DNA from: Motilimonas sp. E26
GTDB lineage: Bacteria > Pseudomonadota > Gammaproteobacteria > Enterobacterales > CBDFNC01
DNA length: 64,000 nt
NCBI RefSeq assembly: GCF_021278025.1
Contig: NZ_JAIBHJ010000016.1
Location: 1 to 64,000 of the forward strand
Direction of reading: 5' to 3'
The position numbers were made by a program, and so were the translations under genes. Within the stretch, counting starts at the first letter, position 1. Each line of letters begins with the position of its first letter. This document shows positions 1-10,722 of this stretch, in pieces. The notes beneath the pieces were generated by a model. That model did not search any database and had not been told where the DNA came from. It was given only the letters and a program-made list of their open reading frames with translations.

Positions 1-190
1 CTTCTTAACCACCTGATGTTGCGTTGCGCCTTGCGCTGTGCCGTCTCAGTGGTTGCGCATTATAGGGAGATTCGATTTAAGCGCAACCCTTTTATTGAGC
101 TAATTTGTAAAAATATCGCTATTTTGATGTTTTCACACCGAAACGCTCAAAAACCACACTAAACTTGATAAAAATGGCGCTTTTATCAGC

Positions 191-2362
191 TTATAGTTTT
201 TCTAGTCGAGCATAAGAAGTGACTAGCCACTTGCTACCTTGGTCGTCAAAATGCACTTGAATGCGGCTATGCTCCCCACTTCCTTCATAATTAAGCACCG
301 TACCATCGCCGAATTTCACATGATTAACCCGCTGACCTAAGGCAAAGCCGGTGTTCTCAAACGATTCATTAACTGAAGTATTGGAAAAACGGCCAAATTG
401 CGTTGGTCGACTAACTTGGGTTTTCAATCTCACTTCCGTGACACACTCAGCGGGCAGCTCTTTGAGAAAACGCGAAGGGCGATGAAACTTTTCTTGGCCG
501 TATAAACGGCGACTTTCGGCGTAGCACAAATAGAGTTTTTGCATCGCACGGGTCATGCCCACATAACAAAGGCGACGTTCTTCTTCTAATCGCGTTGGGT
601 CTTCTGCAGATTGTTGGCTTGGAAACATGCCTTCCTCTACACCCACGACAAAGACCAATGGAAATTCGAGCCCTTTCGCTGAGTGCATGGTCATCATTTG
701 CACCGCATCATCAAATTCATCAGCTTGTTGTTCACCCGCTTCTAGTGCGGCGTGAGTTAAGAAAGCGGTCAAATCTGACATTTCTTCGGCTTCTTCCGGC
801 TTTTCAAATTGCTTGGTCGCCGTGACCAGCTCTTCTAAGTTTTCAATTCGCGCCTTGCCCTTCTCGCCTTTCTCTGCCAAATACATGGCTTGGAGGCCAG
901 AGTGCAAAATCACAAAATCCACTTGTTCGTGTAATGGCAACTCGGTGGTGTCTTGTTCCATTTGATTTATCAGCTGGACAAACCCTTTTAATGCAGTAGA
1001 CGCTCGCCCCGCAAAAACACTTTCATCTAATAGTTGAATCAATGTTTGCCACAAGGTTTGGCCGCGATCGCGTGCGGCGATACGTAATATGCCTAAGGTT
1101 TTATCGCCAACGCCGCGTGCTGGGGTATTAATGATGCGCTCAAACGCGGCATCGTCTAAGCGCGAATTAATCACCCGCATATAAGCCAGTGCATCTTTAA
1201 TTTCTTGCCGATCAAAGAAGCGATGACCGCCATAAATTCGATACGGTAAACTGGCCTGCATTAGGGCTTCTTCTATTACTCGTGATTGCGCGTTGTTACG
1301 ATATAAAATGGCGCAGTCTTTTAAATCGCCTTTTTCATCGCGCCACTCTTTAATTTGCCCAACCACAAAACGCGCTTCATCCACTTCATTAAAACCAGCA
1401 TATAGCGAGATCGGCTCGCCAGCGTCACCTTCGGTCCAAAGCTCTTTACCCATGCGTTCACTATTATTAGCAATGAGCTTGTTTGAGGCTTTTAGAATAG
1501 TGGCGGTTGAACGGTAATTTTGCTCAAGGCGGATGGTTTCCGCGCCTTTATTGTCATCAAGAAAACGCTGAATATTTTCAATACGGGCACCACGCCAGCC
1601 ATAAATCGACTGATCATCATCGCCAACAATCATGAGGTTATTGTCGCTACTGGTTAAAAGTCGTAGCCAAGCGTATTGGATATTGTTGGTATCTTGAAAC
1701 TCGTCGACCAGCACGTTGCGAAAACGCTTTTGGTAATGCTCGAGAATAAACGGGTTGTTGAGGAATAACTCATGGGCACGTAATAGCAGCTCGGCAAAAT
1801 CAATCAGACCGGCACGGTCACAGGCTTCTTGGTATGCCTGATAGATCTTAATAAAAGTACCTTCTATAACATCACCAAACGCATCAAGATGCTTAGGTCG
1901 TAAGCCTTCGTCTTTTTTACCATTGATATACCACTGCGCTTGCTTAGGCGGAAAGGTTTTATCATCCAGATTCATGCCCTTACATAGGCGTTTCAGTAAG
2001 CGCAGTTGATCATCTGAATCAAGCACCTGAAAGTCTTGCGGCAAACCAACATCATTATAGTGAGCACGCAATAAGCGATGGGCTAATCCGTGGAAAGTAC
2101 CAATCCACATGCCACCCGCACCACTGCCTAACAAAGCTTCCACCCGCGCGCGCATTTCTTTGGCGGCTTTATTGGTAAAAGTCACCGCCAGTACCGAGTA
2201 AGGCGAACAATGCTCGACTTGCAGTAACCAAGCAATGCGGTGCACCAGCACGCGGGTTTTACCGCTGCCCGCGCCCGCTAAGACGAGTTTACTGGATTGT
2301 GGCGCAGCAACTACGGCGCGCTGTTTGTCATTAAGACCGTCGAGCAAAAGTTCAGGATTCAT
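191..2362 (-). CDS. uvrD: DNA helicase II UvrD
   Basis: Superfamily 1A 3'-to-5' DNA helicase that removes the UvrC-incised oligonucleotide in nucleotide excision repair and acts after MutH in mismatch repair. The 723 residues match the family's usual length of about 720. Visible motifs are Walker A (AGAGSGKTRVL, near residue 30), Walker B (DEFQDTN), the QSIYGWRGA motif, the QNYRS motif and TMHSAKGLEF, with the UvrD-type C-terminal tail ending in YARLEKL. It follows yigB in the same direction, after a 116-bp gap with its own LexA-like box, so it is probably transcribed separately as well as by read-through. Identification is secure. Confidence 0.98.
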   Translation of the reverse strand: MNPELLLDGLNDKQRAVVAAPQSSKLVLAGAGSGKTRVLVHRIAWLLQVEHCSPYSVLAVTFTNKAAKEMRARVEALLGSGAGGMWIGTFHGLAHRLLRAHYNDVGLPQDFQVLDSDDQLRLLKRLCKGMNLDDKTFPPKQAQWYINGKKDEGLRPKHLDAFGDVIEGTFIKIYQAYQEACDRAGLIDFAELLLRAHELFLNNPFILEHYQKRFRNVLVDEFQDTNNIQYAWLRLLTSSDNNLMIVGDDDQSIYGWRGARIENIQRFLDDNKGAETIRLEQNYRSTATILKASNKLIANNSERMGKELWTEGDAGEPISLYAGFNEVDEARFVVGQIKEWRDEKGDLKDCAILYRNNAQSRVIEEALMQASLPYRIYGGHRFFDRQEIKDALAYMRVINSRLDDAAFERIINTPARGVGDKTLGILRIAARDRGQTLWQTLIQLLDESVFAGRASTALKGFVQLINQMEQDTTELPLHEQVDFVILHSGLQAMYLAEKGEKGKARIENLEELVTATKQFEKPEEAEEMSDLTAFLTHAALEAGEQQADEFDDAVQMMTMHSAKGLEFPLVFVVGVEEGMFPSQQSAEDPTRLEEERRLCYVGMTRAMQKLYLCYAESRRLYGQEKFHRPSRFLKELPAECVTEVRLKTQVSRPTQFGRFSNTSVNESFENTGFALGQRVNHVKFGDGTVLNYEGSGEHSRIQVHFDDQGSKWLVTSYARLEKL

Positions 2363-2369
2363 AAAAGCA

Positions 2370-2385
2370 CTGTTTATTTATTCAG
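2370..2385 (-). promoter_or_regulatory. LexA (SOS) box upstream of uvrD
   Basis: The sequence CTGAATAAATAAACAG on the minus strand has the CTG-N10-CAG form of a gammaproteobacterial LexA operator. It ends 8 bp before the uvrD start codon. E. coli uvrD is a known LexA target, which supports the assignment. LexA itself is not in the window. Confidence 0.75.
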
Positions 2386-2398
2386 TAATAAAGGGATT

Positions 2399-2460
2399 AT
2401 ACCCAAACCAGCCAAAGATGCGAATCTCGCTAGTAGGGAATATACCCAAGCAGCCTTAAG
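2399..2460. repeat. Degenerate TATACCCAA repeat relics
   Basis: Two TATACCCAA termini (about 2400 and 2443) followed by CAGCC-type sequence and AAGATGC or AAGGTGC resemble decayed ends of the palindromic element at 38812-38986. They sit between yigB and uvrD. This is a sequence-similarity call by eye. Confidence 0.45.
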
Positions 2461-2478
2461 GTGCTGAGGCATATGTGA

Positions 2479-3189
2479 TTAAAGCAGGTTTAATAACTGG
2501 CTAAGATGTGTCATTTCAATATCAGGCAACATGCGGCTATCTTGATGAGCGCGCAACTGATGCCCTTGGTCATTAAACCAGATAGCTTGCGCGCCATTCG
2601 CTTTAGCGCCCAACACATCGGTAGTTAAGTGATCGCCAACGTGTAGAATATCAGCTATTTCAATGTTTAAATGATTAGCCGCGTAAGCAAACATATCGAT
2701 ATAGGGTTTCGCCCTTAAGCCATCACCCGCTTTTAACACCAAGCTAAATGCATGGTCTAAACCTATCTGCGCTAAATTCACATTGCCGTTAGTAATCGCG
2801 ATCACAGGATAAACTTGCGCTAGCCGGTTAAGCACATCAAAACTTGCTGCAGGCACGGTAAAGTCACTGCGTACATGTAAAAAATATTCAAACACCTGCT
2901 GCGCCATTTGCGCTGGCTCTGCTACTTGTAGCTCAACGAAGATGGCTTGTAACGCCGCTAAACGCCAAGCTGTAACATCACCAACCAAAGCTGCATCTAA
3001 AGCAAGCACTTGTTGCTTGTAATCAAACCATTGTTGCTTGGTCAATCGCGCTAATCTTGGGTCTTGTTGGCGTAAATAATCAAAGCTTTGTTGTTCAGCT
3101 TTTATGATGATCGGGCGGTTGTCGTACAAGGTGTCATCGAGGTCAAAACTGATGGCTTTAAATGGCTTTAAACGGCGGTAACATTTCAT
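2479..3189 (-). CDS. yigB: HAD-superfamily phosphatase YigB
   Basis: HAD hydrolase of the YigB type; E. coli YigB dephosphorylates 5-amino-6-(5-phosphoribitylamino)uracil in riboflavin synthesis. Visible HAD motifs are SFDLDDTLYDN (motif I, residues 14-24), AITNGN (motif II), the lysine of RAKPYIDMF (motif III) and HVGDHLTTDVLGA (motif IV). Length is 236 residues. The ATG overlaps the xerC stop codon by one base (TAATG), so the two are translationally coupled, as in many gammaproteobacteria. Substrate is inferred from the family and the conserved neighbourhood. Confidence 0.9.
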   Translation of the reverse strand: MKCYRRLKPFKAISFDLDDTLYDNRPIIIKAEQQSFDYLRQQDPRLARLTKQQWFDYKQQVLALDAALVGDVTAWRLAALQAIFVELQVAEPAQMAQQVFEYFLHVRSDFTVPAASFDVLNRLAQVYPVIAITNGNVNLAQIGLDHAFSLVLKAGDGLRAKPYIDMFAYAANHLNIEIADILHVGDHLTTDVLGAKANGAQAIWFNDQGHQLRAHQDSRMLPDIEMTHLSQLLNLL

Positions 3190-4088
3190 TATTCAGACTC
3201 TTTATTTCGCTTTGATCTTGGGTGGGCATTATCGTAAACCTTCGCTAAATGTTGAAAGTCTAAATGGGTATAAACTTGCGTGGTGGCAATATTGGCGTGG
3301 CCAAGTAACTCTTGCACCGCGCGTAGGTCACCACTGGACTCCAGCATATGAGTGGCAAAGGAATGACGCAGTTTATGGGGATGAACATGACTATTTAAAC
3401 TTTGTTTTAAGCCCCATTGCTCCATTCTTGCTTGCACACTTCGTACCGAAATACGCTGCTTACGCTTCGACAAAAACAAGGCTGGCTCATCACTTAGTGC
3501 ATATTCACTACGCACCACTAACCAAGCCCGAATACTGTCGACCGCCTGGCGGCCCACAGGCAAGATACGCTCTTTGTTGCCTTTACCGATCACTCGCACC
3601 TGCCGCTCATCTAACTTTATTGACGTTAGATCCAGATTAACCAGTTCACTCAAACGCAGGCCTGAAGAATACATTAATTCCATAATGGCTTTATCGCGGA
3701 TAACTAACGGGTCGTTGGTATCTAAATCAAGCAAGCGAAGCATATCGTCAACATCGAGGTTTTTCGGCAGTGGCCGGCCTTGCTTCGGTGGGCTAATACC
3801 TTTACAGGGGTTAATTACCAACCAATCTTGGCGCAAGGCAAATTCATAGAAACTACGTAAAGCAGATAGTTTGGTGGCAATACTGGCAGAGCTAATGCCT
3901 TTTTTATGCAACTTAGCAATCAGTAAACGCACCATTTGCGCATCAACCTGCCGCCAAGACGTTACGTTTCGTTCGGCCAATAACGCCATAAACTGCACTA
4001 AATGCTGCTGGTAGTTCTGGAGAGTATGAGGACTTAACTGACGTTCGGATTTGAGGTGCTGCAAAAACGCATCCATCCACTCTTGCAT
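3189..4088 (-). CDS. xerC: Tyrosine recombinase XerC
   Basis: Site-specific recombinase that works with XerD at dif to resolve chromosome dimers. The N-terminal SAM-like domain (residues 1-90) is followed by the catalytic domain with the R of [22 protein letters not shown], the H of [11 protein letters not shown] and the nucleophile Tyr of VYTHLDF. I place the start at the second in-frame ATG because GAGGTG lies 4-5 bases upstream; this gives 299 residues, against 298 in E. coli. An upstream ATG at 4100 would add four residues. The gene lies between DUF484 and yigB, the standard arrangement. Confidence 0.96.
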   Translation of the reverse strand: MQEWMDAFLQHLKSERQLSPHTLQNYQQHLVQFMALLAERNVTSWRQVDAQMVRLLIAKLHKKGISSASIATKLSALRSFYEFALRQDWLVINPCKGISPPKQGRPLPKNLDVDDMLRLLDLDTNDPLVIRDKAIMELMYSSGLRLSELVNLDLTSIKLDERQVRVIGKGNKERILPVGRQAVDSIRAWLVVRSEYALSDEPALFLSKRKQRISVRSVQARMEQWGLKQSLNSHVHPHKLRHSFATHMLESSGDLRAVQELLGHANIATTQVYTHLDFQHLAKVYDNAHPRSKRNKESE

Positions 4089-4114
4089 GACACACCTCAT
4101 TATTTGGAATGGCG

Positions 4115-4825
4115 TTACGCGCTGTCGGTTTTAATTTTTACCAACCGCGGCAATAAAATAGCCACAATCTGGCAAAGCTGGTCTAATAGCAGGGTATCCA
4201 TTTCTGGCACAAAATGGTTCGCATTAGCACTACCAACGGCCAAGATCCCCAGACAACCTTGCTCTCCTAGCTCAATTAAAGCAACTGAGTTAACTAAGGC
4301 TTTTTCACCAAAAATGGCGTTTTTGTCGGCGTAATCAATACGACCAAAATAATGCTCTTCGTTACGGATCCGCTGCGCTCGCAAACCATCAAGAGTCGAT
4401 TTATCTAGGCTATAGATAGCATGCTGCGCTGGCAGATCAAAATAGTCTGTATCTAACTTGATGGCAAATGCGTTTAACCTTAATTGTTCACGAAAAACCC
4501 GACCTAAGATTCGTACTAACTGAACCAAAGATTCTGCCTGCAGTAACTCAGGATACAAATCACCATAAGTCCGCGAAATTTTCTCATTATGAGTCGCAAT
4601 GGACATCAACTGAGTAATTTCTTCTTCAAGCTGGCTAATTTTTTGCCGTTGGCGTTGCATTTGCATCTGCACCAACGAAACCGTGCCATGCTCTTCATGA
4701 GGTAAAGTTAGCGAGCTTAACAATTCAGGGTGGCGCATAAAAAACTCAGGTGAGTTAGCTAAAAATTGCGCCACATTTTCTTCATCTAATGCAACCTGAT
4801 GTGGCGCAACACTACTGTCATTCAT
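4115..4825 (-). CDS. DUF484 family protein
   Basis: A 236-residue DUF484 protein, a family almost always found between dapF and xerC in gammaproteobacteria. An N-terminal helical part with [16 protein letters not shown] leads into a coiled coil (residues about 50-80, rich in Q and E) and a GAF-like domain (about 90-230) with [11 protein letters not shown]. Its first four bases overlap the end of dapF, so it is translationally coupled. The function of the family is not settled. The assignment rests on sequence pattern and position. Confidence 0.9.
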   Translation of the reverse strand: MNDSSVAPHQVALDEENVAQFLANSPEFFMRHPELLSSLTLPHEEHGTVSLVQMQMQRQRQKISQLEEEITQLMSIATHNEKISRTYGDLYPELLQAESLVQLVRILGRVFREQLRLNAFAIKLDTDYFDLPAQHAIYSLDKSTLDGLRAQRIRNEEHYFGRIDYADKNAIFGEKALVNSVALIELGEQGCLGILAVGSANANHFVPEMDTLLLDQLCQIVAILLPRLVKIKTDSA

Positions 4826-5649
4826 ATTTGAATTTGTCCGTCAAACACATGTTCTGCCGCGCCAGTCATCATCACTGAGCCGCCCGGTTGCCACTCAAAA
4901 GACAACTTGCCACCACGCAACTCTAAAGTACATTTAGGTCCAAGCTTACCTTGCAGTTGCCCAATCACCGCGGCAGCACAAGCACCCGAGCCACAAGCTA
5001 ATGTTTCCCCAGCACCACGCTCCCATACTCGAAGCTTGCCTAAACCTTCATTAACTACTTGTAAAAAGCCCACATTTACCTTTTGCGGAAAACGTTCATG
5101 CTTTTCTAACAAGGGACCCAATATCTCTACCGGTGCAGTATCTATATCATCAACCAATACCACACAATGAGGATTGCCCATCGACACCACACCACACATA
5201 GTGGCGCCCTCATCAGTAAGCACTAAGTAAGTTTTCTCTTCTTTTTGCGCTTTAAAAGGTATTTTAGCTGGCTCAAATATTGGTTTGCCCATGTCCACCG
5301 TGATGTTGCCATCTGGCTGCACTATCAACTCAATCCGCCCCTTGGCGGTACTGACACCGATACGTTTTTTATTGGTCAAACCTTTCATGCGCACAAAACG
5401 GGCAAAACAACGCGCGCCGTTACCACATTGTTCAACTTCACTGCCATCCGCATTAAAAATACGGTAATGAAAATCTAAATCGGGGCTATATGGCGGTTCA
5501 ACAATTAACAGTTGATCAAAACCAATACCAAAGTTGCGGTCCGCCAAACGGCGGATCGCATCATTAGAAAAGAACACATTTTGGGTTACATTATCAACCA
5601 CCATAAAGTCGTTGCCCAAGCCGTGCATTTTCGAAAAATTCACTAACAT
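4822..5649 (-). CDS. dapF: Diaminopimelate epimerase
   Basis: Converts LL- to meso-diaminopimelate, the precursor of lysine and of peptidoglycan cross-links. The 275 residues match the family. Both catalytic cysteines are visible, in QCGNGARC and in [16 protein letters not shown] is the typical N-terminal motif. It lies directly downstream of lysA (13-bp gap) and overlaps DUF484, forming part of one operon. Confidence 0.98.
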   Translation of the reverse strand: MLVNFSKMHGLGNDFMVVDNVTQNVFFSNDAIRRLADRNFGIGFDQLLIVEPPYSPDLDFHYRIFNADGSEVEQCGNGARCFARFVRMKGLTNKKRIGVSTAKGRIELIVQPDGNITVDMGKPIFEPAKIPFKAQKEEKTYLVLTDEGATMCGVVSMGNPHCVVLVDDIDTAPVEILGPLLEKHERFPQKVNVGFLQVVNEGLGKLRVWERGAGETLACGSGACAAAVIGQLQGKLGPKCTLELRGGKLSFEWQPGGSVMMTGAAEHVFDGQIQI

Positions 5650-5662
5650 CTAATTTCGTTCC

Positions 5663-6916
5663 TTAGGAAGGTAAAACGTTTTCACCTTTCCACAGGTCTT
5701 CATGAGTTTCACGCGCTCGCACTAGGTAAGCTTGATCCCCATCGACCATAATTTCTGCGGGGCGACAACGGCTGTTGTAGTTTGACGCCATGGTAGAGCC
5801 ATAAGCGCCAGCACTGCGCACAACAACGTAATCACCTTCAGCAATTGCTAGGTCACGATCTTTACCTAAGAAATCACCCGTTTCACAAATCGGTCCCACT
5901 ACATCATAGTTGCGGGTTTCTCGGTCGGCTTGTATGTTCATCGGCTCAATACGTTGCCAAGCGCTATAAAGTGATGGACGAATTAAGTCATTCATTGCCG
6001 CATCAACAATGGCAAAGTTTTTGTGCTCAGTTAATTTCAAGAACTCAACTTTAGACACCAAAATCCCAGCATTGGCCATGATCGCACGGCCTGGTTCAAA
6101 CAATAACTTCAACTTACGATCGCCAAGACGCGCTTTAAGTGCCTTAGTGTATTCAGCCGGTTGTGGCGGTGTTTCACCGTTGTACGGCACACCCAAGCCG
6201 CCACCAACATCTAAGTGGCTAATTTCAATGCCTTTAGACTTTAAGTTATCGATCAATATTAACAACTTATCGATAGCTTCAATAAAGGGTTCAATTTCCG
6301 TTAGCTGAGAGCCAATGTGACAATCGACACCTTTCACTTCAAGATTTTCTAGTCCACTGGCTATTTGATAAATCGCAGACGCCTTTTCGATATCGATACC
6401 AAACTTATTTTCTTTTAAACCTGTCGAAATATAAGGGTGCGTACCTGCATCTATATTAGGGTTAACGCGAATAGAAATAGGCGCTTTTTTACCCATAAGA
6501 GCGGCAACTTCATTAATACGTAATAATTCGCCTTCAGACTCAACGTTAAAACAGTAAATGCCAGCTTCTAACGCGGTACGAATTTCTAATTCCGTTTTAC
6601 CGACACCGGAAAATACAACCTTTTTTGGATCGCCGCCGGCTTTTAATACTCGTAGTAACTCACCAACAGACACAATATCGAAACCTGAGCCCAACTTAGC
6701 CATCAGATTCAATACACCTAAGTTTGAGTTTGCCTTCACTGCGTAACAAATCATATGGGGATGATCGCCTGCGGCTTGGTCAAAAGCATGCCAATGGCGC
6801 TCGATAGTGGCACGAGAATAAATATAAGCAGGCGTACCGCTTTGCTTAATAACGTCTTCTACCGCTAAGTCTTCCGCGAAAAGACGACCATCTTCCTGAT
6901 AATTAAAAAAGTCCAA
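5663..6916 (-). CDS. lysA: Diaminopimelate decarboxylase
   Basis: PLP enzyme that makes L-lysine from meso-diaminopimelate, the last step of the pathway. It is a fold-III (alanine racemase-like) decarboxylase of 417 residues. AVKANSN carries the PLP lysine, HIGSQ and the glycine-rich GGGLGVPY bind cofactor, FEPGRAI is the conserved loop, and CETGDFLGKDR carries the active-site cysteine from the partner subunit. It is followed by dapF and preceded 10 bp away by lptM. Confidence 0.98.
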   Translation of the reverse strand: MDFFNYQEDGRLFAEDLAVEDVIKQSGTPAYIYSRATIERHWHAFDQAAGDHPHMICYAVKANSNLGVLNLMAKLGSGFDIVSVGELLRVLKAGGDPKKVVFSGVGKTELEIRTALEAGIYCFNVESEGELLRINEVAALMGKKAPISIRVNPNIDAGTHPYISTGLKENKFGIDIEKASAIYQIASGLENLEVKGVDCHIGSQLTEIEPFIEAIDKLLILIDNLKSKGIEISHLDVGGGLGVPYNGETPPQPAEYTKALKARLGDRKLKLLFEPGRAIMANAGILVSKVEFLKLTEHKNFAIVDAAMNDLIRPSLYSAWQRIEPMNIQADRETRNYDVVGPICETGDFLGKDRDLAIAEGDYVVVRSAGAYGSTMASNYNSRCRPAEIMVDGDQAYLVRARETHEDLWKGENVLPS

Positions 6917-6926
6917 AGCTCTACCC

Positions 6927-7106
6927 CTACTTAGATTGATCTGTTTCGTTATTATTGGTTACATCTGCTGTCGGCATCGGCGTTGGTTCCAATGACGATT
7001 CGGGCTGAGGCTCAGGGGTTGGTAAATACAACGGCCCCTTGACACCACATCCGGCAAGCAGTAAAACCAAGCCTAAACCAAAGGCCATTTGGTTTACTCT
7101 GGTCAT
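6927..7106 (-). CDS. lptM: LPS assembly lipoprotein LptM (YifL)
   Basis: A 59-residue lipoprotein of the YifL/LptM family, which in E. coli helps oxidative maturation of LptD at the outer membrane. The signal peptide ends in the lipobox LLLAGC, followed directly by the family signature GVKGPLYLP and a proline-rich acidic tail. I chose the ATG at 7106 because a longer frame starting further upstream would place 48 unrelated residues before the signal peptide and overlap cyaY on the other strand. It is first in the lptM-lysA-dapF-DUF484-xerC-yigB operon. Confidence 0.92.
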   Translation of the reverse strand: MTRVNQMAFGLGLVLLLAGCGVKGPLYLPTPEPQPESSLEPTPMPTADVTNNNETDQSK

Positions 7107-7180
7107 GATAGACTCTATGTTAATTCGGTTATGAACACTATAATCGCATTCACCATGATAAAAGCAATAGGGATTACGCA

Positions 7181-7501
7181 ATGAATGATACTGAATTTCA
7201 CCGTTTAGCCGATGATTTTTACCAACTACTAACAGAAAAGGTCGACCCATACGAAGACGATATTGAATGGGAAATCAATGGTAGCGTGCTTGAACTGGAA
7301 TTTGCTGACCGCTCTAAAATCATTATCAATCGTCAAGAGCCACTGCATCAGATTTGGGTTGCCACTAAGTTTAACGGCCATCATTTTGAATACAAAGATG
7401 GTCCTTGGATTGATAACCGCGAAGGCGGCGAGCTATTAAGCTTCCTGAGTGCAGCAATTGAAAAGCAATCTGGTATCAAGGTTGACCTAGGCGATGCTTG
7501 A
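7181..7501 (+). CDS. cyaY: Iron donor protein CyaY (frataxin)
   Basis: Bacterial frataxin, an iron-binding modulator of Fe-S cluster assembly by IscS. The 106 residues match the family. The acidic first helix (DEDDIEWE-like region near residues 20-35) and the beta-sheet motif HQIWVATKFNGHHF are typical. It is divergent from lptM, a common gammaproteobacterial arrangement, and its last 8 bases overlap the following esterase gene. Confidence 0.95.
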   Translation: MNDTEFHRLADDFYQLLTEKVDPYEDDIEWEINGSVLELEFADRSKIIINRQEPLHQIWVATKFNGHHFEYKDGPWIDNREGGELLSFLSAAIEKQSGIKVDLGDA

Positions 7502-8162
7502 TTCCATCACGATCGAGCCAACCGGTGAAGCCCAAGCTTGTGTGATTTGGTTGCACGGTTTAGGTGACTCAGGTGCAGGGTTTGCTCCTATTGTGCCAGA
7601 GCTGAAACTGCCCAAGCAGCATGGGATCCGCTTTATCTTTCCTCATGCACCAATCCGCGCGGTCACCGTGAACCAAGGGCAAACCATGCGCGCTTGGTAT
7701 GATATTAAGACGATGGACTTAAATAATCGCGCCGATGAAACAGGCGTACTCGAGTCCATGGTGTTAGTCAGCGAATTAATTGAGCAACAAGTTGCGCAAG
7801 GAATAAAGCCAGAAAATATCGTGATAGCAGGGTTTTCACAAGGGGGCGTGATCGCGCTACACTTAGCTTGCCGTAGCCAACATCGCTTTGCTGGCGTGAT
7901 GGCGTTATCCAGCTACATGTGTAAACCAGAGAAACTGGGTAAAGAGAAAACGTCAACTAATCAAGATACCCCCTTCTTGATGCATCATGGTGAGTTTGAC
8001 GAGGTCGTGCCACTACAAGCAGCCAAGCAAGCTAAGCAAACCTTGAGCGAACATGGTTTTAGCGTAAAATGGCAAACCTACCGCATGGGCCATAGTTTGT
8101 GTGCGCAACAACTTGCCGATATTAGCTACTGGCTAAGGCAACGTTTAGGGTCTGCGATATAA
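7494..8162 (+). CDS. Alpha/beta hydrolase, carboxylesterase/phospholipase family
   Basis: A 222-residue serine esterase of the small carboxylesterase family (Pfam Abhydrolase_2). WLHGLGDSGAGF is the oxyanion-loop motif, GFSQGGVIAL carries the nucleophile Ser, HGEFDEVVP gives the catalytic Asp and MGHSLCAQ the His. No signal peptide, so cytoplasmic. It overlaps cyaY by 8 bases and is probably co-transcribed with it. The natural substrate is unknown. Confidence 0.92.
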   Translation: MLDSITIEPTGEAQACVIWLHGLGDSGAGFAPIVPELKLPKQHGIRFIFPHAPIRAVTVNQGQTMRAWYDIKTMDLNNRADETGVLESMVLVSELIEQQVAQGIKPENIVIAGFSQGGVIALHLACRSQHRFAGVMALSSYMCKPEKLGKEKTSTNQDTPFLMHHGEFDEVVPLQAAKQAKQTLSEHGFSVKWQTYRMGHSLCAQQLADISYWLRQRLGSAI

Positions 8163-8205
8163 ATGTTTTAAGGCCTAATGAATGACGAACGCCATAGGCC
8201 CAAAA

Positions 8206-10722
8206 TTAAGAAGCGCTACTAAATTGCTTTATTGGCTCACTGGTTATGGACGGTGAACGATAAGGCAATAATTCCAAGTCGCCATTGGCATCACTTACTA
8301 TTTCGTAAAACTGCGGCAAGTTGAAGTTAATCATAGACTTATCATCTTGACGCGAATGGGCAGAAGTGTAAAAACGATTCACCCCTTGCACCAATTCTTC
8401 TTTGTTACCACTGAAATGCTGATAAGTTTCTACACGATTGATTTCATCAACGATATAGATATTAAAGCCAGTGTCATGATTTTCAAAAAAGAACTGCACT
8501 AGTCCTTCACTAGAATGAGACGCGACAATCTCAGGGGTTTTGGTGTGATGGGTTTTATCCAACCGTAGTGGCATTCGCTCCAGCTTGGTATCCGCAATTT
8601 GGCTATAAAAATCAATGGCATTTTCCAGTTTCTTAACTGACACACCACGGCGTTCGTAGAACACGCCAAATTTTTGATTGCCGACCACTAAAGTTTTTAC
8701 CGCTTGATCGCGTTCAGAGCTCAACCGTGTAGTGATACCTTCTGCGACTAATTGCTGGAAACGATTACGAATTAAACCACGGAAATGTTGCGCATAGCAA
8801 AACACATCAATCCGATCGGGAGAGGCGGCATCATTATGCATTTTACCTAAAATAGTACTCAACGCATCCACCACACTCTCTTCACCATTAAAGTGTAAGG
8901 TTCTAATTTCATTCCAAGAGTTACGATAAACCAGATCAACACTACCGACTAAGCATTCTTTATTGGCACCAAAAGAAAAAACATCACTGGCGTTAACATC
9001 AAACTCAATCACCTTGTTGGCCCAGTGACAAGTAGGGTCGTTCTCTAAGTTGAGAAAAATGCTCAAATGGCGAATTTCACAAGGACGACTCAAAGCAAGG
9101 TTAGTCGCATTAGATACTTTAACTTTAAATGTCTGCGCCAAATCTTGGCTAAACTGTAAGAAGTTTTCTTGTACTAAATCCGAGCCCTGATTAAACAAGT
9201 GCAATTTAGTATCTTTGACCAGCAAACCGTTGAAATAACTCCAAGCAATTAGCTTAGATAAATAGGGGCTATGCTCAAGAGGCGCACGTCCTATAATCGC
9301 TCTCGATTCTAGGGTTGAATTATACAAGTACCACCCTTCAGGGTTAGAACGCCCCTCTGGCACCTGCACCACACTCAAGTTTGGTTCAGAAAGATCAGGT
9401 GAAATACTCGGGTTTATTAACGCGACTTTACCAGGTAAGCTTTCAAATGCAGCGTATAACTTGCGCGACAAAATGCCGATGTCTTCGGGGTTAATACACT
9501 CACCAATATTATTACGGCGGGCAAAACGGATCAGGTTACGATAGCTCACCATAAGTGCTTCGAGCAGTTCACCATGAGCACCACGCACTTCCTGCACTTT
9601 CCAATACTCACGATTATCTAAATGCTGCAGTACTTGCTCACTCCATTGCCATTGCGCAACAATTTCTTGCAATGAATTTCGACGCCAAGCCGGTTCATCT
9701 TCTTTCGCTAGTTGAGATAAGCGGTCACAGGTTTTGAGGTAAAAACAGCGTCGCGCTAAATCTAAGCGCTTATGGTCGTTGGTGGCTTCGAGATACTCCG
9801 TGACCTGATTCAGCATCAACCAATAGGCATCTAATTTTTTGTCGTAAAAACTTTGTTGATGGAACGTTTTTTTAGCGCGAACCGAAATTAACTCGGTATT
9901 AGGATAAGCCCAAGAATACGCTTCCATCAGCAAGGTTTTAATAACTGCTTTGTACGGACTATCAATTCCCTTATAAAGCTGCCATAAGCTAGAGCCAAAG
10001 TACTCTTCTGCTGGGATCCGGCCAAAGCCACCCAGATCAAGCCAGTCATCTAAATTAATCTTATTCTGCCCAACCAACTGAGCCACATATTCGTCGTAAT
10101 TACCTTCTTGCTCGGCGGGGATCATAGGCCACAATAAAGGCTTGCCCGCAATACACAAAGCACTGCGATAAAATTCATCCAGCAACAATAGATGGGATGC
10201 ACTACCACAGCCCTCTTTACTCATGTGAGCGCTATTTTGGACGCGAAATTTATTGTCAGGAACCAAGAAAAAGTTAACTTCAATACCGCGGGTTTCGGCC
10301 CACTGTGTAATCAGCAAACACTTATTCTCAAGCAATAAACGCCGTTCACGGCTTAATTCATGCTGATGACAAATCCAAATATCTAAATCACTGTCACAGC
10401 ACTGACCAATCGATGAGGTACTACCCATGGTATACAAACCTAAGATAGTGGTTTCATTTACATCGATATTGGCGTCACAGTTAGCGGTGAGGGATAAGTC
10501 TTGAACGAAGTTCCGTTGTTCACAAGAAGGTTCAAATGCGGCAATACCATGGGGCACTTCGCCATTAACGAAGCCTGGTAATAGTGGGTTATTATAATGT
10601 AGCAATACAGGGATAAAGTTAAAAACATAACGGCCTTGCGCCGGCAATGCATCCCGCGCATATTGTAAACGCAAAAGATTAAATTCATCTGCACGTTGTT
10701 GTAATGCTTCTAGCTGCTGCAA
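8206..10722 (-). CDS. cyaA: Class I adenylate cyclase
   Basis: Makes cyclic AMP for CRP-dependent control. At 838 residues it is close to the enterobacterial enzyme (848). The nucleotidyltransferase-like catalytic region is in the N-terminal half, with the family motif [10 protein letters not shown] followed by [10 protein letters not shown]; the C-terminal half is the regulatory region that responds to the PTS in E. coli. It is divergent from hemC, as in E. coli, and a CRP-like site lies in its upstream region. Confidence 0.97.
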   Translation of the reverse strand: MQQLEALQQRADEFNLLRLQYARDALPAQGRYVFNFIPVLLHYNNPLLPGFVNGEVPHGIAAFEPSCEQRNFVQDLSLTANCDANIDVNETTILGLYTMGSTSSIGQCCDSDLDIWICHQHELSRERRLLLENKCLLITQWAETRGIEVNFFLVPDNKFRVQNSAHMSKEGCGSASHLLLLDEFYRSALCIAGKPLLWPMIPAEQEGNYDEYVAQLVGQNKINLDDWLDLGGFGRIPAEEYFGSSLWQLYKGIDSPYKAVIKTLLMEAYSWAYPNTELISVRAKKTFHQQSFYDKKLDAYWLMLNQVTEYLEATNDHKRLDLARRCFYLKTCDRLSQLAKEDEPAWRRNSLQEIVAQWQWSEQVLQHLDNREYWKVQEVRGAHGELLEALMVSYRNLIRFARRNNIGECINPEDIGILSRKLYAAFESLPGKVALINPSISPDLSEPNLSVVQVPEGRSNPEGWYLYNSTLESRAIIGRAPLEHSPYLSKLIAWSYFNGLLVKDTKLHLFNQGSDLVQENFLQFSQDLAQTFKVKVSNATNLALSRPCEIRHLSIFLNLENDPTCHWANKVIEFDVNASDVFSFGANKECLVGSVDLVYRNSWNEIRTLHFNGEESVVDALSTILGKMHNDAASPDRIDVFCYAQHFRGLIRNRFQQLVAEGITTRLSSERDQAVKTLVVGNQKFGVFYERRGVSVKKLENAIDFYSQIADTKLERMPLRLDKTHHTKTPEIVASHSSEGLVQFFFENHDTGFNIYIVDEINRVETYQHFSGNKEELVQGVNRFYTSAHSRQDDKSMINFNLPQFYEIVSDANGDLELLPYRSPSITSEPIKQFSSAS

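Noticed and set aside
1-190. Possible rRNA or tRNA end with inverted repeat GGTTGCGC / GCGCAACC near 53-95
   Set aside because: No tRNA or rRNA structure could be completed; it is a simple hairpin in the spacer beyond the uvrD stop.
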